Source: Halorussus caseinilyticus (GTDB taxonomy: Archaea; Halobacteriota; Halobacteria; Halobacteriales; Haladaptataceae). Taken from it: a DNA stretch of 64,000 nucleotides. This document shows, in pieces, positions 17,785 through 26,212 of this stretch. Within the stretch, counting starts at the first letter, position 1. Each line of letters begins with the position of its first letter. The stretch covers positions 2,356,001 through 2,420,000 of the forward strand of contig NZ_CP119809.1 of assembly GCF_029338395.1 (NCBI RefSeq). The letters run 5' to 3'. Made by a program: the position numbers and the translations under genes. A model generated the notes under the pieces. It did not search any database and was not told where the DNA came from. It saw nothing but the letters and a program-made list of their open reading frames with translations.

Positions 17785-18273
17785 ATGCAATTCAAACTGG
17801 TTCCCGAACCGCCCGCGGACCTCGACTTCGTGGCCGACGCCCAGCGCGCGGTCCCCCTCGTGCCGGGGAGCGAAGACGACTGCTGTGCCCGGATGTTAGA
17901 CCGGACCGACCTGACGAGTCGTGACGCCGCCCGGACGTGGCTGACGTTCCTGCGGGCGTTGGGACTCGCCGAGGAAGGGCCGTCGGGGTTCACCCGGACG
18001 CGCGAGGACCCGACGCCGGAGTTCCTGCGCGAGCGGTTCCGCGAGAACGTCTTCGGGGTCCCGGCGGTGCTGGAGATTCTGGAGACGGCGGAGGGGTCGC
18101 TCTCCGCCGAGGAGGTGTTTGCGGCGTTCGAGAGCGAGGTGCCGACGTGGGAGCATCACAAGAATCCGAACTCGTGGGAGGAGATTTGGGGCGAGCGCGT
18201 GGGGTATCTGCTGGAGTGGGGCGTGCTGTTGGGGTTGGTGGAGCGGACGGACGGGGAGTACGTGGCCGAGTGA
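17785..18273 (+). CDS. Uncharacterised protein downstream of mch
   Basis: A 162-residue acidic cytoplasmic protein of no recognised family. It has an adjacent cysteine pair (CCARMLDR, residues about 33-40), several predicted helices and a Trp-rich C-terminal half (WEHHKNPNSWEEIWGERVGY), which could form a winged-helix-like module. The spacing of 25 bases after mch indicates co-transcription. Its stop codon is one base from the stop of the convergent regulator gene. Confidence 0.75.
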   Translation: MQFKLVPEPPADLDFVADAQRAVPLVPGSEDDCCARMLDRTDLTSRDAARTWLTFLRALGLAEEGPSGFTRTREDPTPEFLRERFRENVFGVPAVLEILETAEGSLSAEEVFAAFESEVPTWEHHKNPNSWEEIWGERVGYLLEWGVLLGLVERTDGEYVAE

Positions 18274-18274
18274 G

Positions 18275-18592
18275 TCATTCCTCGCCGTAGTAGTCGTCGT
18301 TCGTAGACGCCGAAGTAGCCCGCATCTGGGCCGCGTACCCGGCGATTCGGTCGTCCTCGGCGATGGCCCAGTAGCGTCCGCGGTGTCGGACGAGATTGCG
18401 GTCTTCGAGGCGTGACAAGGTGGCTCCGACGCTCCCGCGCTTGATGCCGGTCGCCTCGTGAATCTCGGTCTGCGTGAAGGCTTGCGTGTCGTTCTCGGCG
18501 AGGAACTGGAGGATGCGGTAGGGGTTGGTTCCTTCTTGGAGGTCGAGGATGGGGGTCGGGTCCTCGTCGAACTGGTCGATGCTGATGGGCAT
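18275..18592 (-). CDS. Small winged-helix regulator, antitoxin-like, apparently without partner
   Basis: A 105-residue protein with a MarR-like winged helix: QTEIHEATGIKRGSVGATLS (helix-turn-helix, about residues 41-60) followed by RLEDRNLVRHRGRYWAI (wing). The start MPISIDQFDEDPTPILDLQE resembles small haloarchaeal regulators that are usually encoded just upstream of a PemK/MazF-like toxin. Here the gene ends one base from a convergent stop and no toxin gene follows. It may be an orphan antitoxin or an independent repressor; the TA assignment is inference. Confidence 0.7.
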   Translation of the reverse strand: MPISIDQFDEDPTPILDLQEGTNPYRILQFLAENDTQAFTQTEIHEATGIKRGSVGATLSRLEDRNLVRHRGRYWAIAEDDRIAGYAAQMRATSASTNDDYYGEE

Positions 18593-18701
18593 GTGTGAGT
18601 GTAATAAGTACGGCGAAGGAAGCTTTTCGCGTCAATCATTCACAATCTATAATCCCAAAAATTATAGGAGGATTAATAAAATCTAAACGGCTAAGTAAAT
18701 T

Positions 18702-19076
18702 ATGACAAACCTCTACTCGGTGGTAGAGCGTCTAGAAGTGGGCGATACTATTCTTTGGACCGCAACAGCCGAAGAACGAGATACGAATTTTTCAAGTGTA
18801 GATGCAATCACCGAAACGCAAAATGGTGTGGAAGTGCGGGTTTCGGGACCGGGAGGGGGTCAGTACACGCTTGATTTCCCGGAGAACAAGCACCCGAACA
18901 CCCATTGGCATCCACCTGAAGATAGCCAAGAAACACATCTTGAGGCAGGTCATCAGCGACGACGCGGCGAGGTCTACGTCGGGAGAGGTCCACTGAAAAT
19001 GCTGACTATCGTCGGTCGTGCTGAAGATACACCGGAGAGTATGGCGTACGAACCCCTCAAAGAAGCACTAAAATAA
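18702..19076 (+). CDS. AT-rich orphan protein
   Basis: A 124-residue protein I do not recognise. It begins MTNLYSVVERLEVGDTILWT and appears beta-rich, with an aromatic His segment (HPNTHWHPPEDSQETHLEAG, about residues 66-85) and no membrane helix. Both the gene and its flanks (about 18600-19150) are clearly poorer in GC than the surrounding chromosome, and codons ending in A or T are common. That suggests recent acquisition. It lies between a regulator and a KaiC-like gene on the other strand. Confidence 0.65.
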   Translation: MTNLYSVVERLEVGDTILWTATAEERDTNFSSVDAITETQNGVEVRVSGPGGGQYTLDFPENKHPNTHWHPPEDSQETHLEAGHQRRRGEVYVGRGPLKMLTIVGRAEDTPESMAYEPLKEALK

Positions 19077-19159
19077 TCGGCTTCGGATTTTGTCACCTAT
19101 TCTATGAATTAGCCCAGTCTACAAACGGTATAAAAATAATGAGATGCTCACAGACCCTC

Positions 19160-19996
19160 TCACCGAATCTTCCGCACGTTACTGATGTCGAATCCGCCGT
19201 CGTGAATCTCCGTCTCGAAGCGGATGATGTCCTCTTGCTCCAACCTCGACAGCACCCCGCGGAACTCCCGGACGAACATCACCCGGTCGCGTTCGTTGCC
19301 GCCGGTCTCCCACTCGAAGGCGATGGTGCCGTCGGCCGCGCCCATCAGACTCCCCATCTGGGTGTCCGAGAGGGCTTCCTGATTGACGAGGACGAGAATC
19401 AGGCCGTCCCACGCGCGCGAGGCCTTCTGAAGCCCTTTGACCAGCAGGGTGATGTCGCTCCAGTCTAAGTGTTCGTTCGGCGCGCGGGCGAGGTCCGTCA
19501 GCGAGTCGATGACGACGAGGTTGCCCGAAGCGTACTCGTTGAGGTACTCGCCGAGCGCCTCCAACACGCCGCGGCGGTCGCTTCCCTGTCCGAGGTCCGT
19601 GATGGTCTGGGTCTTTCTGGTGTACCACTCGCGGGGAATCGCCGAGAGTTGGAAGTACTCCTGACTGAAGTCGGCGAACTCGACGGTCGAGACGCCCGCG
19701 TGGACGAGTTCCTCGCTCATCGTGAACTCGATTTCTCGGCGGAGTTCGTCCCCGCTGGCGGTGAACGAGACGTAGTGAATGTCCTCGGGGACCGCCGCGC
19801 GGTCGGACACGTCGCCGTAGTGGAGTTCGAACTGCTCCTCGTCGGTGTGGGCCAACCCGTTGATGGTCGCGGACGTGTAGCAGAACTCGCGGGCACCGGC
19901 CCCGGCCTCGCCCGCCAGCAGGACGACGCTTCCGGGCGGTGCGCCGCCGCCGATGATGTCGTCGAGTCGGGAGACGCCGAACGGAACTCTGGCCAT
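19160..19996 (-). CDS. RecA/KaiC-superfamily HTR-like protein with degenerate P-loop
   Basis: A 278-residue single-domain member of the KaiC/GvpD/Rad55-like group called HTR-like in haloarchaea. The opening FGVSRLDDIIGGGAPPGSVV is KaiC-like, but the Walker A position reads GEAGAGAR (about residues 29-36). The normal Lys-Ser/Thr pair is Ala-Arg, while the Walker B strand is kept (NLVVIDSLTDLAR). ATP hydrolysis of the usual type is therefore unlikely. A regulatory or signalling role is inferred. It has no operon partner here. Confidence 0.82.
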   Translation of the reverse strand: MARVPFGVSRLDDIIGGGAPPGSVVLLAGEAGAGAREFCYTSATINGLAHTDEEQFELHYGDVSDRAAVPEDIHYVSFTASGDELRREIEFTMSEELVHAGVSTVEFADFSQEYFQLSAIPREWYTRKTQTITDLGQGSDRRGVLEALGEYLNEYASGNLVVIDSLTDLARAPNEHLDWSDITLLVKGLQKASRAWDGLILVLVNQEALSDTQMGSLMGAADGTIAFEWETGGNERDRVMFVREFRGVLSRLEQEDIIRFETEIHDGGFDISNVRKIR

Positions 19997-20314
19997 GTCT
20001 CTCGGGTCGAACGTCTCAATCGCGGTGCTTGGGTCTTTCGTCTGCGGTGGTTCGCCGAGGGTTCAGTAGCGGTGTGTCTCGTTTTGAACAGAATTTTGTT
20101 TTCTTAAAATGGTTAAATATTTCTTAAGCATAACTATAAAATTGTATCCGGTTGCGGAGACGGGTCATCAGCGCACCGGGCCGACTCGAACCGGCGAAGA
20201 ACGCCACCGCGACCACGCCGCACGGTGACGCAGGACGACGAGGGACCGCTTCGACGTGAACGGCGACGTGGAACGACGACGAGAACGGGAGCGACTGCTT
20301 GAGCCAATCAGACT

Positions 20315-20398
20315 GCACCGTACCGCCACAGCACCGCACCGTACCGCCACAGCACCGCACCGTACCGCCACAGCACCGCACCGTACCGCCACAGCACC
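20315..20398. repeat. Four tandem 21-bp repeats
   Basis: The unit begins GCACCGTACCGCC and is repeated four times without interruption or spacer, then decays into GCACTGCCACC copies up to about 20425. It lies in a 690-base gap (19997-20690) and is the expanded version of the CCGCACCG tract that starts repeat family 1. Confidence 0.9.
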
Positions 20399-20436
20399 GC
20401 ACTGCCACCGCACTGCCACCGCACCGCGCCCCCGTT

Positions 20437-20640
20437 CCTCCCCGCGTGCGTCTGCGCTCGCGAACGCGAGCGCAGACGCGGCGCGTCCCGGGGTCTGACA
20501 CTCCGGGCGCGTCCTGCACAAAGACTCCGGGCGCGTCCTGCACAAAGGTTCAAGTACCGAGACGCGACGAACCCTGCCCGGACGCCTCGCGCGGTTCTGG
20601 GCGCGGGCGGCGCGCGGGCACTGCCCGCGCGCCGCGGGAC
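20437..20640. repeat. Intergenic repeat family 1, copy 2 (expanded)
   Basis: The copy has CCTCCCC (20437-20443), then the 15-bp stem GCGTCTGCGCTCGCG/AA/CGCGAGCGCAGACGC (20448-20479), then a 24-bp unit duplicated in tandem (20500-20547), then a CGCGCGGTTCTGGGCGCG tract and a 14-bp stem (20607-20635). The module order matches copies at 15646 and 39241, with extra material between the two hairpins. Confidence 0.6.
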
Positions 20641-20690
20641 CGCCAGTCCGACTACCCCGAGAGGGCTGAGCCATCTACCTACCTATCTAC

Positions 20691-21659
20691 CTACTCGCGT
20701 TCGACCCGCGCACCCCGGTTGCGCGGTTCGGCGACCAGCACCTCACCGCCGACGCCCGCCGCCGAGAGTGCGGCGTGGGCCGCTTCGTGGGCGGCCTCGA
20801 CCCGGTTTTCGGTCGTCACGCCGTACACCGCGGGACCCCACGACGACTGGCCAGCGCCAGCTATCGCGGCCGACTCCGAGAGGCGCGCGACGAGTTCGCC
20901 GACCGGCGGTCGGTAGACCCCGCCCTGCTCGTCGGCGTACCACGCGCCGTTGAGACGGCCGACTTCGGCGACGGCCGCGCCGAAGTCGTCGGCGTCCCCC
21001 TCGGCGACCGCGGGCAGGACGCGCCGAGCGACGACTGCGGCGATTTCGTCGGCGAGTTTCGGGTCCGCGCTCTCGACCACCGACCGCATGCTCTCGTCCT
21101 CGCCGTCGCCGCTCCGACCGGGTTCGGAGTCGGGCAGGACGACGACGAACCGCCAGTCGTCGGGCACCTCGTGGCGGGCCGCCACCGCCGGGACCGACCA
21201 CTCCCCGCGCGGCGGTCGGTCGGCGGTGAACCGCTCGGTTGGGTGGCCGGAGTCCACGACGAATCCGCCCGACTCGAACGTGGCGACCCCGACCCCGCTC
21301 CGCCCACCCCGACCGAGTTTGGGCGCGCGCTCCCGAACCCGCCGCTCGCGGTCGTGGGCGCGAGCGACCGCCGCGAGGACCGCGAGTGCCAACTGGGTTC
21401 CGCTCCCGAGTCCGACGTGGCGGAGGAGCGTCCGCTCGATTGTCACGTCCGCACCCGGCACGTCGAGCAGTTCGGTCGCTCGTCGGGCGTACTCGCGGGC
21501 GTCGTCGTGGTCACATCGCACTGTCTCGGCGGCGTCGGCGGTCACGACGACGCGCGGCGAGTCGAGCGCAATCCCGAGCGACCCGTAGAGTCGCGCGTGC
21601 GCCAACGAGAGATTCTGAAAGCCGAAGTGGAGACGCCCCCCCGCCGTGACCCGAGCCAT
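20691..21659 (-). CDS. Beta-ribofuranosylaminobenzene 5'-phosphate synthase homologue (GHMP family)
   Basis: In methanogens this enzyme joins p-aminobenzoate to phosphoribosyl pyrophosphate, the first committed step of the methanopterin side chain. The 322-residue protein starts RVTAGGRLHFGFQNLSLAHA and has the family loop LRHVGLGSGTQLALAVLAA near residues 79-97. In a haloarchaeon the product is uncertain, since these organisms are not known to make full methanopterin. It lies 54 bases behind a glycosyltransferase gene on the same strand, probably one operon. Confidence 0.85.
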   Translation of the reverse strand: MARVTAGGRLHFGFQNLSLAHARLYGSLGIALDSPRVVVTADAAETVRCDHDDAREYARRATELLDVPGADVTIERTLLRHVGLGSGTQLALAVLAAVARAHDRERRVRERAPKLGRGGRSGVGVATFESGGFVVDSGHPTERFTADRPPRGEWSVPAVAARHEVPDDWRFVVVLPDSEPGRSGDGEDESMRSVVESADPKLADEIAAVVARRVLPAVAEGDADDFGAAVAEVGRLNGAWYADEQGGVYRPPVGELVARLSESAAIAGAGQSSWGPAVYGVTTENRVEAAHEAAHAALSAAGVGGEVLVAEPRNRGARVERE

Positions 21660-21713
21660 GTCCTCCGTTTCGAGGGGGACGGGGTTCGTCGTTCCGACAG
21701 TGGCAAAAACTGG

Positions 21714-22673
21714 TCAGGTCAACTCCGCGAGAACGTGGTCGGCGACCCGTTCGACCCCGTTGTCGTGGTCCGGTTCGTTCGGCGGATGTCGGACCGCTCG
21801 GGCGACGTGGGTCACGGAGTGTTCGACCTGAAAGCCCCGAACGCCTTTGCGTTCGAGGACCCGGGTCACGCCGTGTTGCTCGTCGGTGAACGGGTAGACG
21901 ACGCAGGGCGTGCCGCCGACTGCGGCCTCCATCACGGTGGAGTAGCCCGAACACACCACCACGTCGGCGGCCCGAATCCACGGCAAGAGCGCGGGAACCG
22001 GTTCCCACGCCTCGTCGCCGACCAGCGTCACCTCGTGGCCTTCGGTCCGCAGGGTCTCGGCGAGTACGTCGAAGTTCGTGGAGTAGACGCTCGGAACGAC
22101 CAACACGTCCACGTCGTCTTCGGGCGGCGGACAGTCTCCGGGGTCGAGCGCGACGGGCGGAACGTGAGTCACGCCCGGCGGGTCGCCCTCGTCGGGCGGC
22201 CACACCGCCGGGTAGAGGAACGACTCGGCGGCACCCAACTGGTAGCGGTTGAGGAGCCACGTGAACACCTGTTCGACGGCGGCGTCGTAGTAGGACGCCG
22301 CGTTGTGCGTGACGATGTAGAGCGGGGTCCCGGTCAGCGGCGCGGCCATCGCCGCGAACATGTCGTCCGTCACCAGCGCCGCGGGGTCCTCGCGCCGGAG
22401 CCACCGAACGAAGTCGAAGACGCGCTTACCGCTGTAGGGGAGGCTTCTGGTGAGGACCCGGCCGAGGGAACCCTGCTGGTAGTCGCCGATGTAATCGACC
22501 GGCGCGGCCCGGAACACCTCGTAGCCGTTGTGTTCGATGAATCGGGAACCGGGGCCGCCGCCAGCGAGCGCAATCTCCGCACCCGCGTCTTCGAAGGCCT
22601 GCGCGACGGCGAGCATCCGAGTCGCGTGGCCAGCGCCTTCGGGGTAGTGGGCGACGGCGACCGTCTGGTCCAT
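21714..22673 (-). CDS. MurG-like glycosyltransferase (GT28-type fold)
   Basis: A 319-residue nucleotide-sugar-dependent glycosyltransferase of the GT-B fold. The N-terminal AHYPEGAGHATRMLAVAQAF is the glycine-rich loop, and the C-terminal ADVVVCSGYSTVMEAAVGGT with PCVVYPFTDEQHGVTRVLER is the nucleotide-sugar site of MurG-like enzymes. The ATG at 22673 (MDQTVAVAHYPEG) was preferred over an upstream ATG because it places the first beta strand at the N-terminus. The acceptor is unknown. Confidence 0.82.
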   Translation of the reverse strand: MDQTVAVAHYPEGAGHATRMLAVAQAFEDAGAEIALAGGGPGSRFIEHNGYEVFRAAPVDYIGDYQQGSLGRVLTRSLPYSGKRVFDFVRWLRREDPAALVTDDMFAAMAAPLTGTPLYIVTHNAASYYDAAVEQVFTWLLNRYQLGAAESFLYPAVWPPDEGDPPGVTHVPPVALDPGDCPPPEDDVDVLVVPSVYSTNFDVLAETLRTEGHEVTLVGDEAWEPVPALLPWIRAADVVVCSGYSTVMEAAVGGTPCVVYPFTDEQHGVTRVLERKGVRGFQVEHSVTHVARAVRHPPNEPDHDNGVERVADHVLAELT

Positions 22674-22854
22674 GGCGTCCTTTCGACGGGCGTCCCGAAA
22701 GTATGTTCTCATTCCAGAATTTCGTTGGAACGTCGGAGCGTCACCGGCAGTTCCGCGTATCGGCCGCTTCGCCTTCGTTTCCGGCCGGGACGACCGAAAG
22801 TCACCGACGCCCGAAAAGAGTGACTTCGAGGTTACAGGACGGGACCGGGACGGG

Positions 22855-23937
22855 TCAGCCTTCCATCCCGCTGAACGAGAGACCGCCCTCGATGTACCGC
22901 TGGGCGAACAGGTAGACGAGCATGATGGGTGAGGCGAACGTGAGCGCGAACGCCGAGAACCGCGCCCACGGCACCGAGTACTCGCTGACCAGCGAGAACA
23001 ACCCGACCGGCAGGGTGTAGTTGTCGGTCCCGAGCAACGTCTGGGCGACGACGAACTCCGTCCACCCCGTGAGGAAGGTGAAGATGAAGACCGTCGCCAG
23101 TCCCGCCTTCGACAGCGGAAGGATGACTTCCACGACGACCCGCCACGCGGGAGCGCCGTCTACGACCGCGGCCTCCTCGTAGGAGACCGGGATGCCGTCC
23201 ATGTAGGTCTTCAACAGCCACGTGTTGAACGGGACCGCTGTCGCGGCGTAGTACACCGACAGCGCGAGTTTGCTGTCGTTGAGTCCGACCTGCACGAACA
23301 CGGTGTAGAGTCCGATGAGCAGTGCGATTCCGAGACCGCCGCCGACCTGCGTCAACAGCACGTAGCCGAACAGAATCTTCCGGCGGCCGATGAACTTCCG
23401 GCGCGAGAGCGCGTACGCGCCGGGGACGACCAGACACATCGACAGGATGACCGTCGGGATGGCGACGGTGAGACTGTTCCACAGGAACTTCTTGAAGTCC
23501 GAAGGGTTCTCGACGCCGTAGGCCGAGGCGTCGAGGAACGCAATCCGTGGCGTGTCGAACACCAGTGCCGCGTCGGTGAGCGGGATGCCCAGCGCGATGC
23601 GGTAGCTCGGTACGATGAGGTCGCCCAGAACCCAGACGAACGGTTGGACCGACGGTTGCTCGGGGAACAATCGCAGGCCGTCCACGGAGTGTATCGACCC
23701 GCCGGACCCCGACAGCGCCGAGACGAGTATCCAGTAGATGGGGAACAGAAGCGTGAGGACAACGACTAACGCACCGGCCGTCAGTCCGAGACTCTTGAGC
23801 GGTCGCACCGGCGAAATCTCACCCTTCCGAATCCCGCGAGCGGTGTAGCGTGCCTCCCGGAACACCTCGACCGGCGTCGTCGCTAGTCCCACCGCATCGT
23901 CTCTGAGGTTCCGAGCGACCGAACGGAGCAGACTCAC
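22855..23937 (-). CDS. malG: Carbohydrate ABC transporter permease, MalG type
   Basis: The second inner-membrane subunit of a malto-oligosaccharide importer. The coupling EAA loop EEAAVVDGAPAWRVVVEVIL contacts the ATPase, and at least six hydrophobic segments are present. I chose the GTG at 23937 (360 residues) because it forms a GTGA overlap with the upstream permease stop; an ATG at 23985 would overlap by 52 bases. A large loop between the first two membrane segments holds a family-variable extracytoplasmic region. Confidence 0.88.
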   Translation of the reverse strand: MSLLRSVARNLRDDAVGLATTPVEVFREARYTARGIRKGEISPVRPLKSLGLTAGALVVVLTLLFPIYWILVSALSGSGGSIHSVDGLRLFPEQPSVQPFVWVLGDLIVPSYRIALGIPLTDAALVFDTPRIAFLDASAYGVENPSDFKKFLWNSLTVAIPTVILSMCLVVPGAYALSRRKFIGRRKILFGYVLLTQVGGGLGIALLIGLYTVFVQVGLNDSKLALSVYYAATAVPFNTWLLKTYMDGIPVSYEEAAVVDGAPAWRVVVEVILPLSKAGLATVFIFTFLTGWTEFVVAQTLLGTDNYTLPVGLFSLVSEYSVPWARFSAFALTFASPIMLVYLFAQRYIEGGLSFSGMEG

Positions 23938-24899
23938 GCGTCGTTCACCCCGTCCGCGAGTTTCCCGCGCTTGACGTTCAGCCACATGAACGCTCCGATG
24001 AACGCGATGGCGACGAGGCTAATCGCCGCGCCCTGTCCGTACTCGAAGTAGGTGAACGCCTCTCGGTAGCCGTAGACGACGATGAGTTCGTTCGCGCGCG
24101 CCGGACCGCCCTGATTGAACACGTAGGGGATGAGGAACTGCTGGAACGACGCCGCGGCCGTCAGGATGGACGCGAACAGGACCGGCCGCTTGATGGACGG
24201 CAGGGTGACGTGCAGGAATCGCGCGAAGTAGCCCGCGCCGTCTACCTTCGCGGCTTCGTGGAGTTCCTCGGACACGTCCTGAAGCGCACTCACGGTGATG
24301 ATGACCATGAAGGGGTAGGCTAGCCACGCCTCGGTGACGTTGTAGGCGAGAAACGCCATCCAACGGTCGCTCAGCCACGACACCGACGAGAAGCCCAGTG
24401 CCCCGAGAACCTGATTCGCCAGTCCGAACTCCGCGGAACTGAAGATACCGCGCCACACCGTGATGGTGAAGATAGCGGGCAGGCCCATCGGAATAATGAT
24501 GAGCGAGCGCATCACGCGCTTGCCACGCACTCGGTCGCCGGTGACGACCAGCGCGACGCCGATGCTCAGCGTCAACTTCAGCACGACGCTCGTGGCGACG
24601 AACAGCCACGTGATGCCGAAGGAGTTCCAGAACTGCGGGTCGGTCAGGACGGTGACGTAGTTCTGGACGCCGACGAACGCCGCCTCCCCGAACGTCAGCA
24701 CCGACAGCGCACCTTCGCCCGCGAACAGGTTCGACGGTTCGGCGTTCGTAAAGGAGATGCCCAGCAGGTAGAGGATGGGAAACAGCATGAACGCCGAGAA
24801 GACGAACAGGCCGGGCAACACGAGCAACAGCGAGGCGTCTTCTCGTTCGAGGAAGGGCACGTCCTCGACCCGCCGGGCGACGCGAGAGGCAGTACTCAT
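23934..24899 (-). CDS. malF: Carbohydrate ABC transporter permease, MalF type
   Basis: The 321-residue first permease of the importer. It has six predicted membrane segments starting with LLLVLPGLFVFSAFMLFPIL, and the EAA loop LHEAAKVDGAGYFARFLHVT near residue 219. It follows the binding-protein gene by nine bases and overlaps malG, so malE-malF-malG form one operon. Confidence 0.9.
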   Translation of the reverse strand: MSTASRVARRVEDVPFLEREDASLLLVLPGLFVFSAFMLFPILYLLGISFTNAEPSNLFAGEGALSVLTFGEAAFVGVQNYVTVLTDPQFWNSFGITWLFVATSVVLKLTLSIGVALVVTGDRVRGKRVMRSLIIIPMGLPAIFTITVWRGIFSSAEFGLANQVLGALGFSSVSWLSDRWMAFLAYNVTEAWLAYPFMVIITVSALQDVSEELHEAAKVDGAGYFARFLHVTLPSIKRPVLFASILTAAASFQQFLIPYVFNQGGPARANELIVVYGYREAFTYFEYGQGAAISLVAIAFIGAFMWLNVKRGKLADGVNDA

Positions 24900-24908
24900 T
24901 GGTGTGGT

Positions 24909-26201
24909 CTACTCCCAGTTCTCTCGGACGGTCTTCTCGGCCTGCTCCATCGCTTTCTCGACGCCCGCGTCGCCGTTGAAGACCTTGGTGAGCGCGTCGG
25001 TGAGCGGTTGCCACACCTTCCCCATCTTGGGGTGGGTCGGCATCGGGACGCCCATCTGGACCGTCTCTGAGAACGCCTTCACGTCCGCGGGGAGGGCGTC
25101 GCTTCCCGCGAGACTCTCCAGAACCGGGATGCTACCCTGCTCTTTGGCGGCCTGCTTCAGCAGGTCCTCGTCGGTGGCGTACCACTCGGCGAACGACTGG
25201 GCGGCGGCGGTGCTGGCGTCGTCGTTCTCCATCGCCTTCGAGAAATACCACATCTGGATGCCGGTGTAGGGCTGGGGTTCGCCGCCCTCGGGCGTCGGGA
25301 GCGTAGTGACGCCGAAGTCCACGCCCTTCTCGTTGAGCGTGGCGAGGTACCACGGGCCGTTGATGGCGAACGCGGCGTTTCCCTCCGAGAACGGCGCGGC
25401 TTGGGCCTCGTAGCTCGGGTCCTTCGGCATGTAGGGCTTGAAGTTGTCGAGCGCGAACTGGATGCCCTCGACGGTCTTGGAGTCGGTCAGGCCGAGCATC
25501 GGGTCCTTGTCGGGGTCGAAGTAGTAGCCGCCGAACGCCTGACCCCACGCGCTGACGAAGTAAGGGTCGAAGGGGTAACTGAGACCGTAGGTGTTGTTGC
25601 CGGGGTCGTGGTGTTTCTCCATCGCGGACTTCATGTCGGCGACGGTCTCGGGCGCTTCGTCCACTATCTCCTTGTTGTAGACGAGCGTCACCGTCTCGGC
25701 GGCGTAGGGTAGACCCACTACGTTGCCATCGAACCGGACGGCCTCGGCCGCGGCGTCGGTGAAGGTGTCGAGTTCGACGCCGAGTTGGTCGCTCCGGTCG
25801 GTGACGAACCCGCGCTGGTAGTAGTCGCCCACCCAGTCGTGCGCCCAGTCGAACAGTTCCGGTCCCTGTCCGGCCGGAACCGCGCTCGTGGTCTTCTTCT
25901 TCAGGTCGGAGATGTCCGACCCCTCTATGGCGTGCTTCGAGTCGCCGTTGAACTGCTTCAACGCCTGCTTTCGGGCCTGTAGCTCCGTGTCCTGAAGCTG
26001 GTACCACGCCTTCGCGGTCCCCGCGGGACCGGTCGCGGTGGTCTCGGTCTGGTCGGAGTCGTCGCCGCTGGTGGTGTCGCTCCCGCCGTCTCCGCTGGTC
26101 GTCGTGTCGTTCTGCTCCTGAACGCTCGCACACCCTGCCAGAGCGCCGACGAGTCCCGTCACGCCGATGCTCTTGAGAGCTGTTCTGCGATTCATTGTCA
26201 T
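24909..26201 (-). CDS. malE: Tat-exported sugar-binding lipoprotein of the ABC importer
   Basis: A family 1 extracellular solute-binding protein of 430 residues. MTMNRRTALKSIGVTG is a twin-arginine signal and LAGC (about residues 21-24) is a lipobox, so it is likely lipid-anchored outside the cell. A Thr/Ser/Asp-rich linker (about 30-60) precedes the ligand-binding domain. Context (amylase, glucoamylase, TrmB) points to malto-oligosaccharides. A second ATG two codons later (MNRRTAL) is an equally plausible start. A TATA box flanked by an 8-bp inverted repeat lies upstream. Confidence 0.9.
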   Translation of the reverse strand: MTMNRRTALKSIGVTGLVGALAGCASVQEQNDTTTSGDGGSDTTSGDDSDQTETTATGPAGTAKAWYQLQDTELQARKQALKQFNGDSKHAIEGSDISDLKKKTTSAVPAGQGPELFDWAHDWVGDYYQRGFVTDRSDQLGVELDTFTDAAAEAVRFDGNVVGLPYAAETVTLVYNKEIVDEAPETVADMKSAMEKHHDPGNNTYGLSYPFDPYFVSAWGQAFGGYYFDPDKDPMLGLTDSKTVEGIQFALDNFKPYMPKDPSYEAQAAPFSEGNAAFAINGPWYLATLNEKGVDFGVTTLPTPEGGEPQPYTGIQMWYFSKAMENDDASTAAAQSFAEWYATDEDLLKQAAKEQGSIPVLESLAGSDALPADVKAFSETVQMGVPMPTHPKMGKVWQPLTDALTKVFNGDAGVEKAMEQAEKTVRENWE

Positions 26202-26212
26202 GGGGTGAATAA

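Noticed and set aside
20315-20398. CRISPR-like array
   Set aside because: The 21-bp units are contiguous, with no spacers, and no cas genes are present.
20775-22823. Plus-strand 682-codon frame opposite the RFAP synthase and glycosyltransferase
   Set aside because: Antisense shadow of two genes with clear motifs; its own translation has low complexity.
23938-23985. Longer N-terminus for MalG from an ATG at 23985
   Set aside because: It would overlap malF by 52 bases; the GTG at 23937 gives the compact GTGA coupling typical of this genome.
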